From Tritrichomonas musculus (taxonomy: Eukaryota; Parabasalia; Tritrichomonadida; Tritrichomonadidae): DNA of 64,000 nt. Positions 18,801-26,923 of the stretch are shown piece by piece. The stretch lies in the NCBI GenBank assembly GCA_039105265.1, contig JAPFFF010000052.1:1-64000 (forward strand), written 5' to 3'. The notes under the pieces are model-generated. The model searched no databases and was not told the origin of the DNA. It saw only the letters and a list, made by a program, of their open reading frames with translations. The translations under genes were made by a program, and so were the position numbers. How positions within the stretch are numbered: position 1 is the stretch's first letter; each line of letters starts with the position of its first letter.

Positions 18801-18955
18801 GATATTTCTTTCTTAGCCTTGGTCATGAATTCTTTCAAATATTTCTTGAACTTTCGTTTGTCTCTTACGTCTTTCACCCTTTGCTTATACTCTTTTCTTG
18901 CTTCCGTTCTTGCAGTCGAATAGAGGTCAACTGATATATCAAAGAGGTATGTCAT
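15803..18955 (-). CDS. Protein-primed DNA polymerase B (Maverick)
   Basis: 1050 residues. Exonuclease motifs: IYYSDFETN near 375, IYFHNLKYDACFF near 435, YYCKLDCIVLMKG near 570. Polymerase motifs: FDAVSLYPSAM near 660, KLLLNSIYGKS near 820 and YYTDCDSLHL near 905. This is the DNA_pol_B_2 order used by Polintons, adenoviruses and phi29-like phages. The N-terminal 350 residues lie outside the polymerase and hold a Cys-His pattern (DNCLVYACIQSG near 208, LLLYKNHYMIYK near 298) reminiscent of an OTU/papain-like fold. A small GC-rich patch (about 16866-16901) sits in the coding sequence for a linker after motif A. An exact T7-AT box lies upstream. Confidence 0.96.
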   Translation of the reverse strand: MTYLFDISVDLYSTARTEARKEYKQRVKDVRDKRKFKKYLKEFMTKAKKEISFDIDIGDDEDKRLAFTETLRQLHKENKKNIVVKSESLGGEEYKWFTLSKARRLDSTIGHISGTIDLNDDCSDNNPWVGNVFIPAKYQLLFIKNRKRGKQTSFTINKEDNKGKLYEEEVEVDEDYRDNPEGGFFPYINLSDLDLSQYQIFKTVDKKNYKDNCLVYACIQSGVFTDEEINYLRFMVKTRLIPNNLIYDIAKQFKCHFVVRRINEGKDVVNQQEIKIDTRKRPWAKEFDRIVDLLLYKNHYMIYKPLNGVKPMAIFRKLFKEGKFREIKNCEMNILATNEYNSHLADYTDLEYDPELCCKLIDSSETKKEREWSRIYYSDFETNTTVSPHMPYLNITVYRTKELIHKMIFDGTNIADRLLKSLENNSLIYFHNLKYDACFFINTPGWDVQITERSGTILQIVMTKYKPNKRLTFRNSYSIIPAALASFGKMFQLPVHKEVMAYKIYTERNINRKTVSALEFQLQYYLENQDKKPLTQIKQDWKQLIDNAKACGAYVGGAIDIMKYAIYYCKLDCIVLMKGVEKFNRDLVEVFKQTKTKMLDVHNFISISSIGYYYAYKFGCFDGCYQLSGKPQNFIQRCVSGGRTMTANNEKQYIEERIQDFDAVSLYPSAMSIMSGVPKGVPEVIRLEASGTNRAGPSDMFTKELLDFDQFFIEINIKKIKCKADKPYKFGQIFSRNDQGSKIFNNNPINNYYIDKRAFMDLMEFYDFDYEFIRGYYFDKGFNNKINVFIEKLFNLRRRYQDANNPLQQTIKLLLNSIYGKSILKATTTETKCIPKDKAIKYIWKNYNYITEVIENKSIDNVYVKKVKPINSHFNLPHFGASVLSWSKHLMNRVMSTAEQNGIDIYYTDCDSLHLKEIDVPRIAQIFKNKYHKELIGKKMTQFHCDFDSFEGAIGSVYSRKLIALGKKSYLDILVDEKGNEGYHIRMKGIPKQCILNKCKRMNIAVEELYERMYHGEEITFNLLDGANCFRKSSSYQQINIPVFTRKIKF

Positions 18956-18971
18956 TTAAGTGTAAATAAGA

Positions 18972-18984
18972 AATAAAAAAATAT
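18972..18984 (-). promoter_or_regulatory. T7-AT box upstream of the polymerase gene
   Basis: Reverse-strand copy of ATATTTTTTTATT, 16 nt upstream of the polymerase start. The neighbouring gene at 19011 runs the other way, so no transcript ends here. This favours a promoter role over a terminator role for the motif. Confidence 0.55.
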
Positions 18985-19010
18985 CACGCTAAATATTTAT
19001 TAACCCTAAA

Positions 19011-19334
19011 ATGGTAGAATACATATATTTGATTCGTGAAAGGGAATTTTCTTATTCTAATCAACCAGTATACAAAATTGGTAGAACAAATAAGATTGCA
19101 ACAAGAATGGGACAATATCCAAAAGACAGCGAAGTATATATAATTGAAGCAGTAAGTGATTCAGTAAAAGTGGAAAAAGAATTAATAACAATATTTGAAG
19201 AAAATTATAAGAGAGCAACAACAAGAGATGGAACCGCATTTATAGGAAATGAGTACTTTGTTGGGAATGTGAATGAAATGATATATATTATTAGGACTTA
19301 TATCCAATATCATTGTCCCAGAGCTATCATTTAG
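19011..19334 (+). CDS. GIY-YIG-like (T5orf172-type) nuclease-like protein (Maverick)
   Basis: 107 residues, single domain. YIYLIREREFSYSNQPVYKI followed by GRTN, a central Arg (NKIATRMGQYPKDS), the Glu in VEKELITIFEEN and a C-terminal GNEYFVGNVNEM match the compact GIY-YIG superfamily branch found in phages and giant viruses (T5orf172/MUG113-like). It is divergent from the polymerase gene and its 3' end overlaps the convergent gene at 19327-20061 by 8 bp. It is probably an accessory nuclease. Confidence 0.8.
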   Translation: MVEYIYLIREREFSYSNQPVYKIGRTNKIATRMGQYPKDSEVYIIEAVSDSVKVEKELITIFEENYKRATTRDGTAFIGNEYFVGNVNEMIYIIRTYIQYHCPRAII

Positions 19335-20061
19335 TAAGGATGTCATATATATCAGCCTCTTGGCTTGGTTTTATTTTTAAGGTAATGAAGAGAGGAGATT
19401 TTAATATTACTGGTTGAAACATGAAATCGACTAATCTCATTTCCAAATATTTTAATGAATCCGTATTAACTTTTATTTTTATTGGCTTAGTCATGTCATA
19501 GTTAACTATCATTGCCTCTTGATCCATTATCATTGTGTCAATGTTTGCAAGGATGCTTGGGGTATATTCTTGGTCTCCAATTGATGAATGAGTTGCTACC
19601 CCCTGTAATGAAACTAAATACAACTTATTGGCCAAATCAAGTATAGGTAGATCAGGTACCTCGCACTCAACTCCATTGGGAAATATATGCCCTGGTTTAG
19701 TATTGAACAAACCAGTAATCAATTTCGCTCTATGACTACCTTCCTTGAAAGTTACATTTTGGACTGGTTTTAGTGAAATGGTTCTATTATTGATATTCTT
19801 GAACTCGATTACAGTCTGATTTGCATTTAGGCATTTGACTAAGTAGTTAAAGGAGTAAGCATACATTTCATCAAATTCTATTTTTACTTCTCCGAGTGAT
19901 GACTCAAATATTAAATAATCATCATCCGTTGTCATCAATATGTTGGCTTTGGTATTAATAGATGAAACATAGTACTTCACGTATGGACATTTCCATGGGA
20001 TATCAATATTAAGTCTTACCGTATTATAATTACCTGGTTGACTCTGAACACTATACAACAT
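19327..20061 (-). CDS. Probable minor capsid (penton) protein of the Maverick
   Basis: 244 residues, strand-rich. The last 50 residues (VNTDSLKYLEMRLVDFMFQP then VILKSPLFITLKIKP) follow the pattern of the final strands in Polinton/adintovirus penton proteins, where a RL.D....P...... hydrophobic .L.I motif is typical. LVSLQGVATHSSIGDQEYTP in the middle is also in keeping with that family. It would be a single jelly-roll at capsid vertices. It is divergently transcribed from the fibre-like gene, with start codons only 18 bp apart, so vertex and fibre may be co-regulated (inference). Confidence 0.68.
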   Translation of the reverse strand: MLYSVQSQPGNYNTVRLNIDIPWKCPYVKYYVSSINTKANILMTTDDDYLIFESSLGEVKIEFDEMYAYSFNYLVKCLNANQTVIEFKNINNRTISLKPVQNVTFKEGSHRAKLITGLFNTKPGHIFPNGVECEVPDLPILDLANKLYLVSLQGVATHSSIGDQEYTPSILANIDTMIMDQEAMIVNYDMTKPIKIKVNTDSLKYLEMRLVDFMFQPVILKSPLFITLKIKPSQEADIYDILTK

Positions 20062-20079
20062 AATTTAATTTCAGATAAA
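20062..20079. promoter_or_regulatory. 18-bp divergent start region between penton-like and fibre-like genes
   Basis: The two divergent start codons are separated by only 18 bp of AT-rich DNA (AATTTAATTTCAGATAAA). Any core promoter for either gene must therefore lie inside the other gene's coding sequence or within these 18 bp. TCAGAT and, on the other strand, TCTGAAAT resemble initiators. The T7-AT box is absent. Confidence 0.45.
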
Positions 20080-23000
20080 ATGTCTTTGGCACTGTATTCT
20101 GCAAAGAGCAAGGTGGCATCTAAACTTAAAGCAAATGGTTTTGAAATATGTGAAGGAGAAGATGAAGATGGAAATGAACAAATAAATATTACTCAAGATG
20201 ATAAACCAAATGAATACCCAAAATTTAATTGTCTATACAATAAAGCTGAAGTTGATGCAAGAGTGGTAAACGATTACATTGAAAATGGAGGCAGTCTTGA
20301 AGGATTCGGCGACGTTCCAATAACTGAAAAATCTACACAAATACTTGAATATAGAGCGCCAGAAAATATATTGATGGAAGTGAAATCAGAACAAGTAGAG
20401 TCCAACAGAGAGCTTATCAAAGATGAATTATGTGTTAATACATTCAATGACATTATCGAAGCGGAATCAAAAACCTGTGAAGCTGTCCATGATATGTACA
20501 ACGAATTGATGTGTGCAGCTGACGGATATGAACAAGTAGTATTGGATGAAGATAAAGGGCAATGTGATGTTATAAAGTATGTTCAAACTCCTACTGCACC
20601 ACCAAAACCTTCTCCAACTGAACCTTTCCTTCATTACAAACCATTTTATAATTTAGCTGATATGTTGATGAATATTATGAAGAATGAAAAAAAGAATCAA
20701 TCCATAAAAAGGATATTATATGATGTATTTAACGAAACAAACTTAACAAAGATAATAAATGGAACAAAGCAATATCATTACAATCCTGAAAATCATACTC
20801 TTCAAACAATAGGATATAAATATAAAAATAGTACAGAAGAAGTTAAAGCAGACCAGTTAGTGGAGGTAAGCAGCCCTGGTGAATTCATCGATATCTATAC
20901 GCAAAACCAAAAAGATAATTACTTAAATTATCCAAAAATAATTCAAAATCTATTGTTATCTAGTGTTCTTGGATATGGGCTGGCATCGGCTCTAAAACTA
21001 TTTACGACATCATTAACTGTAGACCATACAATAAAAGTTGACAATATCGATGGTACAAAAGTAAAGGTCAGTTTAAATCAATTCCTAAATGATGTCCAGC
21101 TGAATATAAATAATATAATAGTATCATTAAACTATTGGGCTGATTATTGTTCAAAAATAAAATCATGCAATTGTAATCAAGATGGAGAGAATAATTTTGA
21201 AGATGAGAACGATGCTATATTTGTTGAATTGTTAGCTGATTTGTATGATAGAGTGGATGAGGTTCAAGACCATCTTCAGGTACATGATATTAGTCGTTTA
21301 CATTTTGACAACCAGGCCCAATTGGCTCAATCACAGGTAGTTGACTTTTCGATTTACAATAATAATGATGGTATAAATGATTTGATAAATCAATATCAAA
21401 AACAAAATCAGCAGATTGATGCAAGTATAAAGCATACAAATTTCATGAATGATAGGTCTTTTGATGTTGAACATGATGAAATATATTATTGGTCAGCCCT
21501 CTTTCATAGATGGGTTTTATTAACTGAGAGTGGGTATTCATTAGATGATTTCCCTTCTGGCTGGAGAACAAATAGAAGCTTTGATGCGCCTCCTTCATTT
21601 ATATTTGATGTGGACAGACAAAACTGGATTCAAATTATGATTACCGATTTTGATAATAAATGTCAAGGTTGGAGGAATAATGAAGATAGAATGAGTGTGG
21701 CTGTCTATACAGCCTTTATGGCTAACAATACAAAAAACAAAGAAGGGGATATTATATGGGATGAAAATGAAAATGAATGGATTTACTGCAATAGTGCTGT
21801 TAGTCCTTTGAGTATTGATATCGGCACACCACCAAAACAGCCTGATGACTCTGTTTCTATTCCAGGTTCAGATAGTGAATCATTCAAGAAAGCTTTAGAA
21901 GTATATGGAAGCAATTATATTGAGCCACCAAATAACTATCAGTTTAAAAAAGAAAAACCAGTATATGGTGATGTTAATATCAAAGCAAATCTAAATGTCA
22001 ATGGATTGATTAATGGTGTAGATATATCGAATTTATCATCAGGTGATTCTAATTTTACGATTGAATCAGGATTAGCAGATTTATTTATTGAAAATGGAAT
22101 GATAACACAAATAACAGATACCATTAATAATATTGACTGTAATATTTTAATTATTGATGTACCTGAAGAAAGAAAGAATGGTTTCTTAAATTGGAACAGA
22201 CCAATATTTAAAATTGTTTTAAGAAAGAATGTTATTTACGATGAAGAAGGAAGATACATTAAAGAATTTTACATCTCTTCGAGAAATAATAAAATAGTCT
22301 GTCCAGTCATTACGTATGATATAGACCAAAAATATTGCATCATAAATGATAACTCTTTTACTATGACTCGTTCAATAGGACCTGCTGACCAAAGCAAATT
22401 AGATGGAAAATTTTTTATAGCATTTGATAAAAGATTACCATTCGATCCACGTACATTATATATTAATGGTGATTTAAGTATTATGAACCAATTCACTCCA
22501 ACTGCATTAAAAACTGATAAAGCAATTAAATGTTCTGTTATCGAGGCTGATAATGCACTCAAATTACATAAATCGGATGTTCATTATTTCTATAAACCAT
22601 CAATAATTACAGAAGATAATGAATTTTATAAAATGGTGTTCTCAGTTGATTCAAATTATAATATACCAAGTAATTTAGAATTCATTTTCAAAGAATATTG
22701 TTTTGGCAATACATGGTCTTTAATGTGGAAAAACGATGATAATAACGCTAATAAAGGATATTGGACAGGTTATAATTGTCAAGGATGTTATAATAAAAGT
22801 ATTAAAACATTGTGTCAAACTACATGCAGATTATATGGATTAACAGCATCAGCATATGCTTTATGTACGGGAGCAATAATTATGGTCAAAGATGATGAAC
22901 TAAATAATAAAATAGTAGAGAAAGATGACAAAGGATTAATGCATGCTCTTTGGAATGTATGCACTAGAGAATTCAAGGTGTTATTAAAAGATGGAACAGA

Positions 23001-26000
23001 AAAAGATGCTTCAGATTATCATTTTCAACTAAGAATAAGCATTGATAATACGGGAAAAATATTTAACAATACATCATATCCTAAATATTCAACTCTACCT
23101 GTTTATGTTTCATGTGTTGAATGGCAAAATTATTACAAGAATCCTAATGCTATTAAAGATTTGCTCAAGACATTTGAAAGAGGAGTATTATATTTAACAC
23201 TACGTGATTCTTCTGATTCCATGAGATTGACATTTAGATTTAGTGATGAAGTTAATAGTACAGTAGATGTGTATCAATATAATAAAGCAAAGGATTGTGT
23301 TTGCATAGGAATATATGCAGAATATGATACAATAGATAGAATTCCATATAAATGGAGTGATTCAAATATTGATACAACAAAAAAAGATGTAGAACTATAT
23401 CTAAGGAAAGATTTAGTTGATCCAATCGAAGAAGTTAATTGGGATTCAACAACAAATGCATTTAAATACATAATAGACCAACAGTTTTATGATATAAGAC
23501 CAAACCCAAATGCCGCAACAACTCTTTATACTGACTATAATATCACTTCATCCAAAATCATTACTGCAGATAACATTACAACGATGAGAAGTGATTTAAA
23601 TGTTTTGACAAATAATTTTGATGTTGTTTCATATGATGTCAAGGATATTACATCAAAAGTAGATACATTAAGAAGTGAAATGACTGAGCAACAAAATAAA
23701 ACTCAATATTTAAAGTCTGAAACAGATAAACTAGAAATAATGGCAGGAGTTGCGTTAGCAATAGGAGCAACAGGTACGTTAATGGGAGGTTTATCATTAA
23801 CAGAAACAGGTATTAGTTTTGGCTTCAATGGTATTAATGGTTCTGTTAGATGTATTGTTGAATCAGGAGAAAGATGGTTTGGTTATGCTAATGAATTACC
23901 ATTACATTTATTAAGTAGAAGCATTAAAACTGATTTAACTCCATTAATTGATTGGTGTAATGAAGACATAAAAGAGTTGACATATGATGCTAATGAAGAT
24001 ACAAGTGTTCCTAGTGTTGCGGGTGTGTTCAATATATGTAATAATGTTGTGCATGCAATGAAACCAACATTTAAAATGTTATGTAATGCTATCAATGAAA
24101 TAAATAATGACTATATTTCAAAGAATGAATTGGTTAGAGATGACATAATAGATGTTGTTGGTAAATTTGTTAATGGCGAGGTTCATTTGGAGGCTGAAGA
24201 CACAATAACAGATGGAATAATCAAAGCACGATTTTTGGTGCAAAAAGTTAGTGAATACAATGATGTTGATTATGAAGAGAATATAGTTACTATTAATATT
24301 ACCGGTGGAACAATTAATTACCAAGGAACAACTGATTTTCCTAGCTGCACTATGAATGACAAAACATTTGTTATATCAAACCCAAATAAACATAGGGTTG
24401 GTGGAATACAGATCAAAGAAAATACAGCAAAAAGAAGAATGGAATTTACTACAAATGATTTAGCCTATACTTGTGATATAGATGCTTTACATAAGAAGAT
24501 AGATACATTACATGAGCAGATAGAAAAGAATGATACTGCTCTAGCTACTACATTAAATGAATTCCCAACTGTTGATGAAGTAAATGAAGCATTAGATGAA
24601 TTAAAAAATAATATGGTTAATATGGATAACCTGTATACAAAAGAAGAAGCAGATAATAAATATCGAAGCAAAAATGATTTGAATTATGGTGAAGAAGATC
24701 AATTAGCATTGAAAAGTGAAATTCCAACGTTATTATTTGATTCTGAAGATGCTGGTTCAGGATTGACTTATGCACAATTAAAAAATAATATGAGACAATT
24801 ACGGTTAATGAATCAAACAATAGATATAAGAAATGATAGTTTAACATATTTTGAATTTTCAAATAATAGGCAAACTCATATTTTATCCCTTTTTAATGAA
24901 AACGATAAATTTAACTTACAAGTTAATTATAAAAATAGTATTGTATTTAAAGATGATAATAAAGTTTTAATTAATGATTTATATAAAACAGAAACTGATA
25001 AATATTTAACTGAATCAGAATCCGATGAAAAATATCGAAGCAAAACTGATTTGAAAGTTGGGAATAAAATTATTCTACCAATAACAAACGGCCCTTACGA
25101 ACCAGAACATTTGCTTGGTGATTTCTTTTCTACTTCCTTCATTCCATTCCAAGAAGGTGCTCACTTGGTTGGTGTGACTGGCTCAAATGTAAATGAGGAA
25201 TTTGATATCATATTCAAGACGGAAAGTACAAAAAACATACACGATACAATTGCTCATGTTATGGATATAAGTGTTGGCTCGTTTTATTGGGAAGAAGCAA
25301 CAGGTGTACTTTATAATTACTCTGGAACATATCCAGTACGAGTTACTCTAGCTGAATTTGGTGAAGAAGATCAAATAGCATTGAAAAGTGAAAATGATGA
25401 ACTGAAGACAAGGATAGAAAATTTAGAGAGAGAGAACACAAATTTAAAGGCTACTATAGAAGCAATGGAATCAAGATTAGCAGCATTAGAAAATGGTTCA
25501 TATGTCACCAAAGATGATTTATCAGAATATAGAAAATTAAATGATATATCTTATCATAATCATCAAGAACTCTCTATAACAAATAAAGAAGTGTTATTGG
25601 ATGATGGTGATGAACAAAGGAGATTTACGACATCTCATATACCATATCATGAGGGAACTCATTTAATTGGAAAATATACTGATCCAGATAGTGTTGAACA
25701 TTCATTTGACATAATATTTGAGACCATAGATGAGATTTCAGAGACTCAATATTGGAATTGTATTTTATTCCTCAAACAATCTGAAATCAGTGAAGAATTA
25801 TATATTGATTGGGATGTAATGACTGGAGCAATTTTCATTTATGATGATTATTATGGTTATTATATTGGTTGTGAAATATCTTCTGCAACATTTGATGAGG
25901 ACATTTCATTATCTACAAGCAATGAGCTAATCAACTACTATACCAAAGATGAGCTGACTAGATTTGGATTAAATGATGGCTATCAAATAATACCTTCTGT

Positions 26001-26331
26001 ATTTGAATTATCAATGGAAAACTTAAATAATATTAGATTTAAGTATGCTGGCTCAAATGTAGCTGCTGTGTGGAATAGGCTTCATATATTTGTATTCAAA
26101 GATATTGTTGGTAAGAATCATTTCATAAAATTTGATTTTATTCACAAGCTAATTACTTTGGATAACAGTGTTAGTTCAACATATGAAATCCCAATAGAAA
26201 ATTCTTGTACTAATGCGATAAATATTACCTTGCGGACAAATGGTTTTGTTACAACACAGGAATTAGTTAGCAAATATGAAATATTCACCACTCAGCAAGT
26301 TAGCCATCAGTTGGCCAATCAAAAATATTAA
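20080..26331 (+). CDS. Giant fibre/spike-like protein (Maverick)
   Basis: 2083 residues from the ATG at 20080. It is Asn/Asp-rich, with no signal peptide and one hydrophobic Gly/Ala-rich segment (MAGVALAIGATGTLMGGLSL, near 1225). The C-terminal 600 residues carry phage-fibre-like repeats: YTKEEADNKYRSKNDL, YLTESESDEKYRSKTDL, YVTKDDLSEYRKLNDI, YYTKDELTRF. They are interleaved with coiled coils (near 1205, 1475 and 1780) and two copies of a module with FIPFQEGAHLVG / HIPYHEGTHLIG. These features fit a trimeric fibre or spike. It occupies a quarter of the element, and its stop lies 36 bp from the right inverted repeat. There is no close family by eye. Confidence 0.8.
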   Translation: MSLALYSAKSKVASKLKANGFEICEGEDEDGNEQINITQDDKPNEYPKFNCLYNKAEVDARVVNDYIENGGSLEGFGDVPITEKSTQILEYRAPENILMEVKSEQVESNRELIKDELCVNTFNDIIEAESKTCEAVHDMYNELMCAADGYEQVVLDEDKGQCDVIKYVQTPTAPPKPSPTEPFLHYKPFYNLADMLMNIMKNEKKNQSIKRILYDVFNETNLTKIINGTKQYHYNPENHTLQTIGYKYKNSTEEVKADQLVEVSSPGEFIDIYTQNQKDNYLNYPKIIQNLLLSSVLGYGLASALKLFTTSLTVDHTIKVDNIDGTKVKVSLNQFLNDVQLNINNIIVSLNYWADYCSKIKSCNCNQDGENNFEDENDAIFVELLADLYDRVDEVQDHLQVHDISRLHFDNQAQLAQSQVVDFSIYNNNDGINDLINQYQKQNQQIDASIKHTNFMNDRSFDVEHDEIYYWSALFHRWVLLTESGYSLDDFPSGWRTNRSFDAPPSFIFDVDRQNWIQIMITDFDNKCQGWRNNEDRMSVAVYTAFMANNTKNKEGDIIWDENENEWIYCNSAVSPLSIDIGTPPKQPDDSVSIPGSDSESFKKALEVYGSNYIEPPNNYQFKKEKPVYGDVNIKANLNVNGLINGVDISNLSSGDSNFTIESGLADLFIENGMITQITDTINNIDCNILIIDVPEERKNGFLNWNRPIFKIVLRKNVIYDEEGRYIKEFYISSRNNKIVCPVITYDIDQKYCIINDNSFTMTRSIGPADQSKLDGKFFIAFDKRLPFDPRTLYINGDLSIMNQFTPTALKTDKAIKCSVIEADNALKLHKSDVHYFYKPSIITEDNEFYKMVFSVDSNYNIPSNLEFIFKEYCFGNTWSLMWKNDDNNANKGYWTGYNCQGCYNKSIKTLCQTTCRLYGLTASAYALCTGAIIMVKDDELNNKIVEKDDKGLMHALWNVCTREFKVLLKDGTEKDASDYHFQLRISIDNTGKIFNNTSYPKYSTLPVYVSCVEWQNYYKNPNAIKDLLKTFERGVLYLTLRDSSDSMRLTFRFSDEVNSTVDVYQYNKAKDCVCIGIYAEYDTIDRIPYKWSDSNIDTTKKDVELYLRKDLVDPIEEVNWDSTTNAFKYIIDQQFYDIRPNPNAATTLYTDYNITSSKIITADNITTMRSDLNVLTNNFDVVSYDVKDITSKVDTLRSEMTEQQNKTQYLKSETDKLEIMAGVALAIGATGTLMGGLSLTETGISFGFNGINGSVRCIVESGERWFGYANELPLHLLSRSIKTDLTPLIDWCNEDIKELTYDANEDTSVPSVAGVFNICNNVVHAMKPTFKMLCNAINEINNDYISKNELVRDDIIDVVGKFVNGEVHLEAEDTITDGIIKARFLVQKVSEYNDVDYEENIVTINITGGTINYQGTTDFPSCTMNDKTFVISNPNKHRVGGIQIKENTAKRRMEFTTNDLAYTCDIDALHKKIDTLHEQIEKNDTALATTLNEFPTVDEVNEALDELKNNMVNMDNLYTKEEADNKYRSKNDLNYGEEDQLALKSEIPTLLFDSEDAGSGLTYAQLKNNMRQLRLMNQTIDIRNDSLTYFEFSNNRQTHILSLFNENDKFNLQVNYKNSIVFKDDNKVLINDLYKTETDKYLTESESDEKYRSKTDLKVGNKIILPITNGPYEPEHLLGDFFSTSFIPFQEGAHLVGVTGSNVNEEFDIIFKTESTKNIHDTIAHVMDISVGSFYWEEATGVLYNYSGTYPVRVTLAEFGEEDQIALKSENDELKTRIENLERENTNLKATIEAMESRLAALENGSYVTKDDLSEYRKLNDISYHNHQELSITNKEVLLDDGDEQRRFTTSHIPYHEGTHLIGKYTDPDSVEHSFDIIFETIDEISETQYWNCILFLKQSEISEELYIDWDVMTGAIFIYDDYYGYYIGCEISSATFDEDISLSTSNELINYYTKDELTRFGLNDGYQIIPSVFELSMENLNNIRFKYAGSNVAAVWNRLHIFVFKDIVGKNHFIKFDFIHKLITLDNSVSSTYEIPIENSCTNAINITLRTNGFVTTQELVSKYEIFTTQQVSHQLANQKY

Positions 26332-26367
26332 AAAATCATTTTGATAAAAAATTATTGTCTATTTTTA

Positions 26368-26703
26368 GGGTCGTGCCTATACAAGAAATACCGTATTTTC
26401 AGGTGTAGAATTCAAAAAACACCATTAGAAAGCTCAAAAACTACTCCATACCTTTAAATCTGATGGTGTGGTCATTTGTATAGTGTTGTATAAAAAATTA
26501 ATAGAAATATTGAAAAACGACAATGTACTTGAACTTGAGGGACGGGGGTGGGAAATTAGCTAATGTAGATAGGGTGTACTTACGATAGGTTTTTCAGTAG
26601 GTATTTGGCCGGAAGCTGAGGCCCAAGCGAAGGTGTACCTGAGCTTGGTGGCGAAGCGTGTAGGCGGTGGTGAAGTATGAGACACCGCCTATACTATACT
26701 ACT
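26368..26703 (-). repeat. Right terminal inverted repeat of the Maverick
   Basis: 336 bp, reverse complement of 2029-2364 with about two differences. The terminal ACT lies directly against AATCAGATATGCAGG, where the minisatellite resumes. Confidence 0.97.
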
Positions 26704-26923
26704 AATCAGATATGCAGGAACGGGGGGGGAGGGTAATCAGATATGCAGGAACGGGGGGGGAGGGTAATCAGATATGCAGGAACGGGGGGGGAGGGTAATC
26801 AGATATGCAGGAACGGGGGGAGAGGGTAATCAGATATGCAGGAACGGGGGGGGAGGATAATCAGATATGCAGGAACGGGGGGGGAGGGGGATAATCAGAT
26901 ATGCAGGAACGGGGGGGAGGGGG
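26704..26923. repeat. Resumed 31-bp minisatellite with transitional units
   Basis: About seven short units follow the Maverick. The first are identical in type to those at 1-2028. The last ones change stepwise from GGGTAATCA to GGATAATCA to GGGGGATAATCA, bridging the short unit and the 54-bp unit that follows. Confidence 0.93.

Larger units (their letters stand above)
2029..26703. mobile_element. Maverick/Polinton, apparently whole
   Basis: An element of about 24.7 kb with 336-bp terminal inverted repeats starting AG and ending CT, flanked by a 5-6 bp target duplication. It carries the Polinton hallmark set: retroviral-type integrase, FtsK/HerA-type packaging ATPase, double-jelly-roll major capsid, probable penton and protein-primed family B polymerase. 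It also has a primase-helicase, HNH, GIY-YIG-like and PD-(D/E)XK-like nucleases and a giant fibre-like gene. Left-half genes (3366-12462) point right. The replication genes (12602-18955) point left. All long reading frames are uninterrupted and the two ends differ at about two positions, so by eye it has no obvious breaks and the insertion looks young. Confidence 0.96.
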
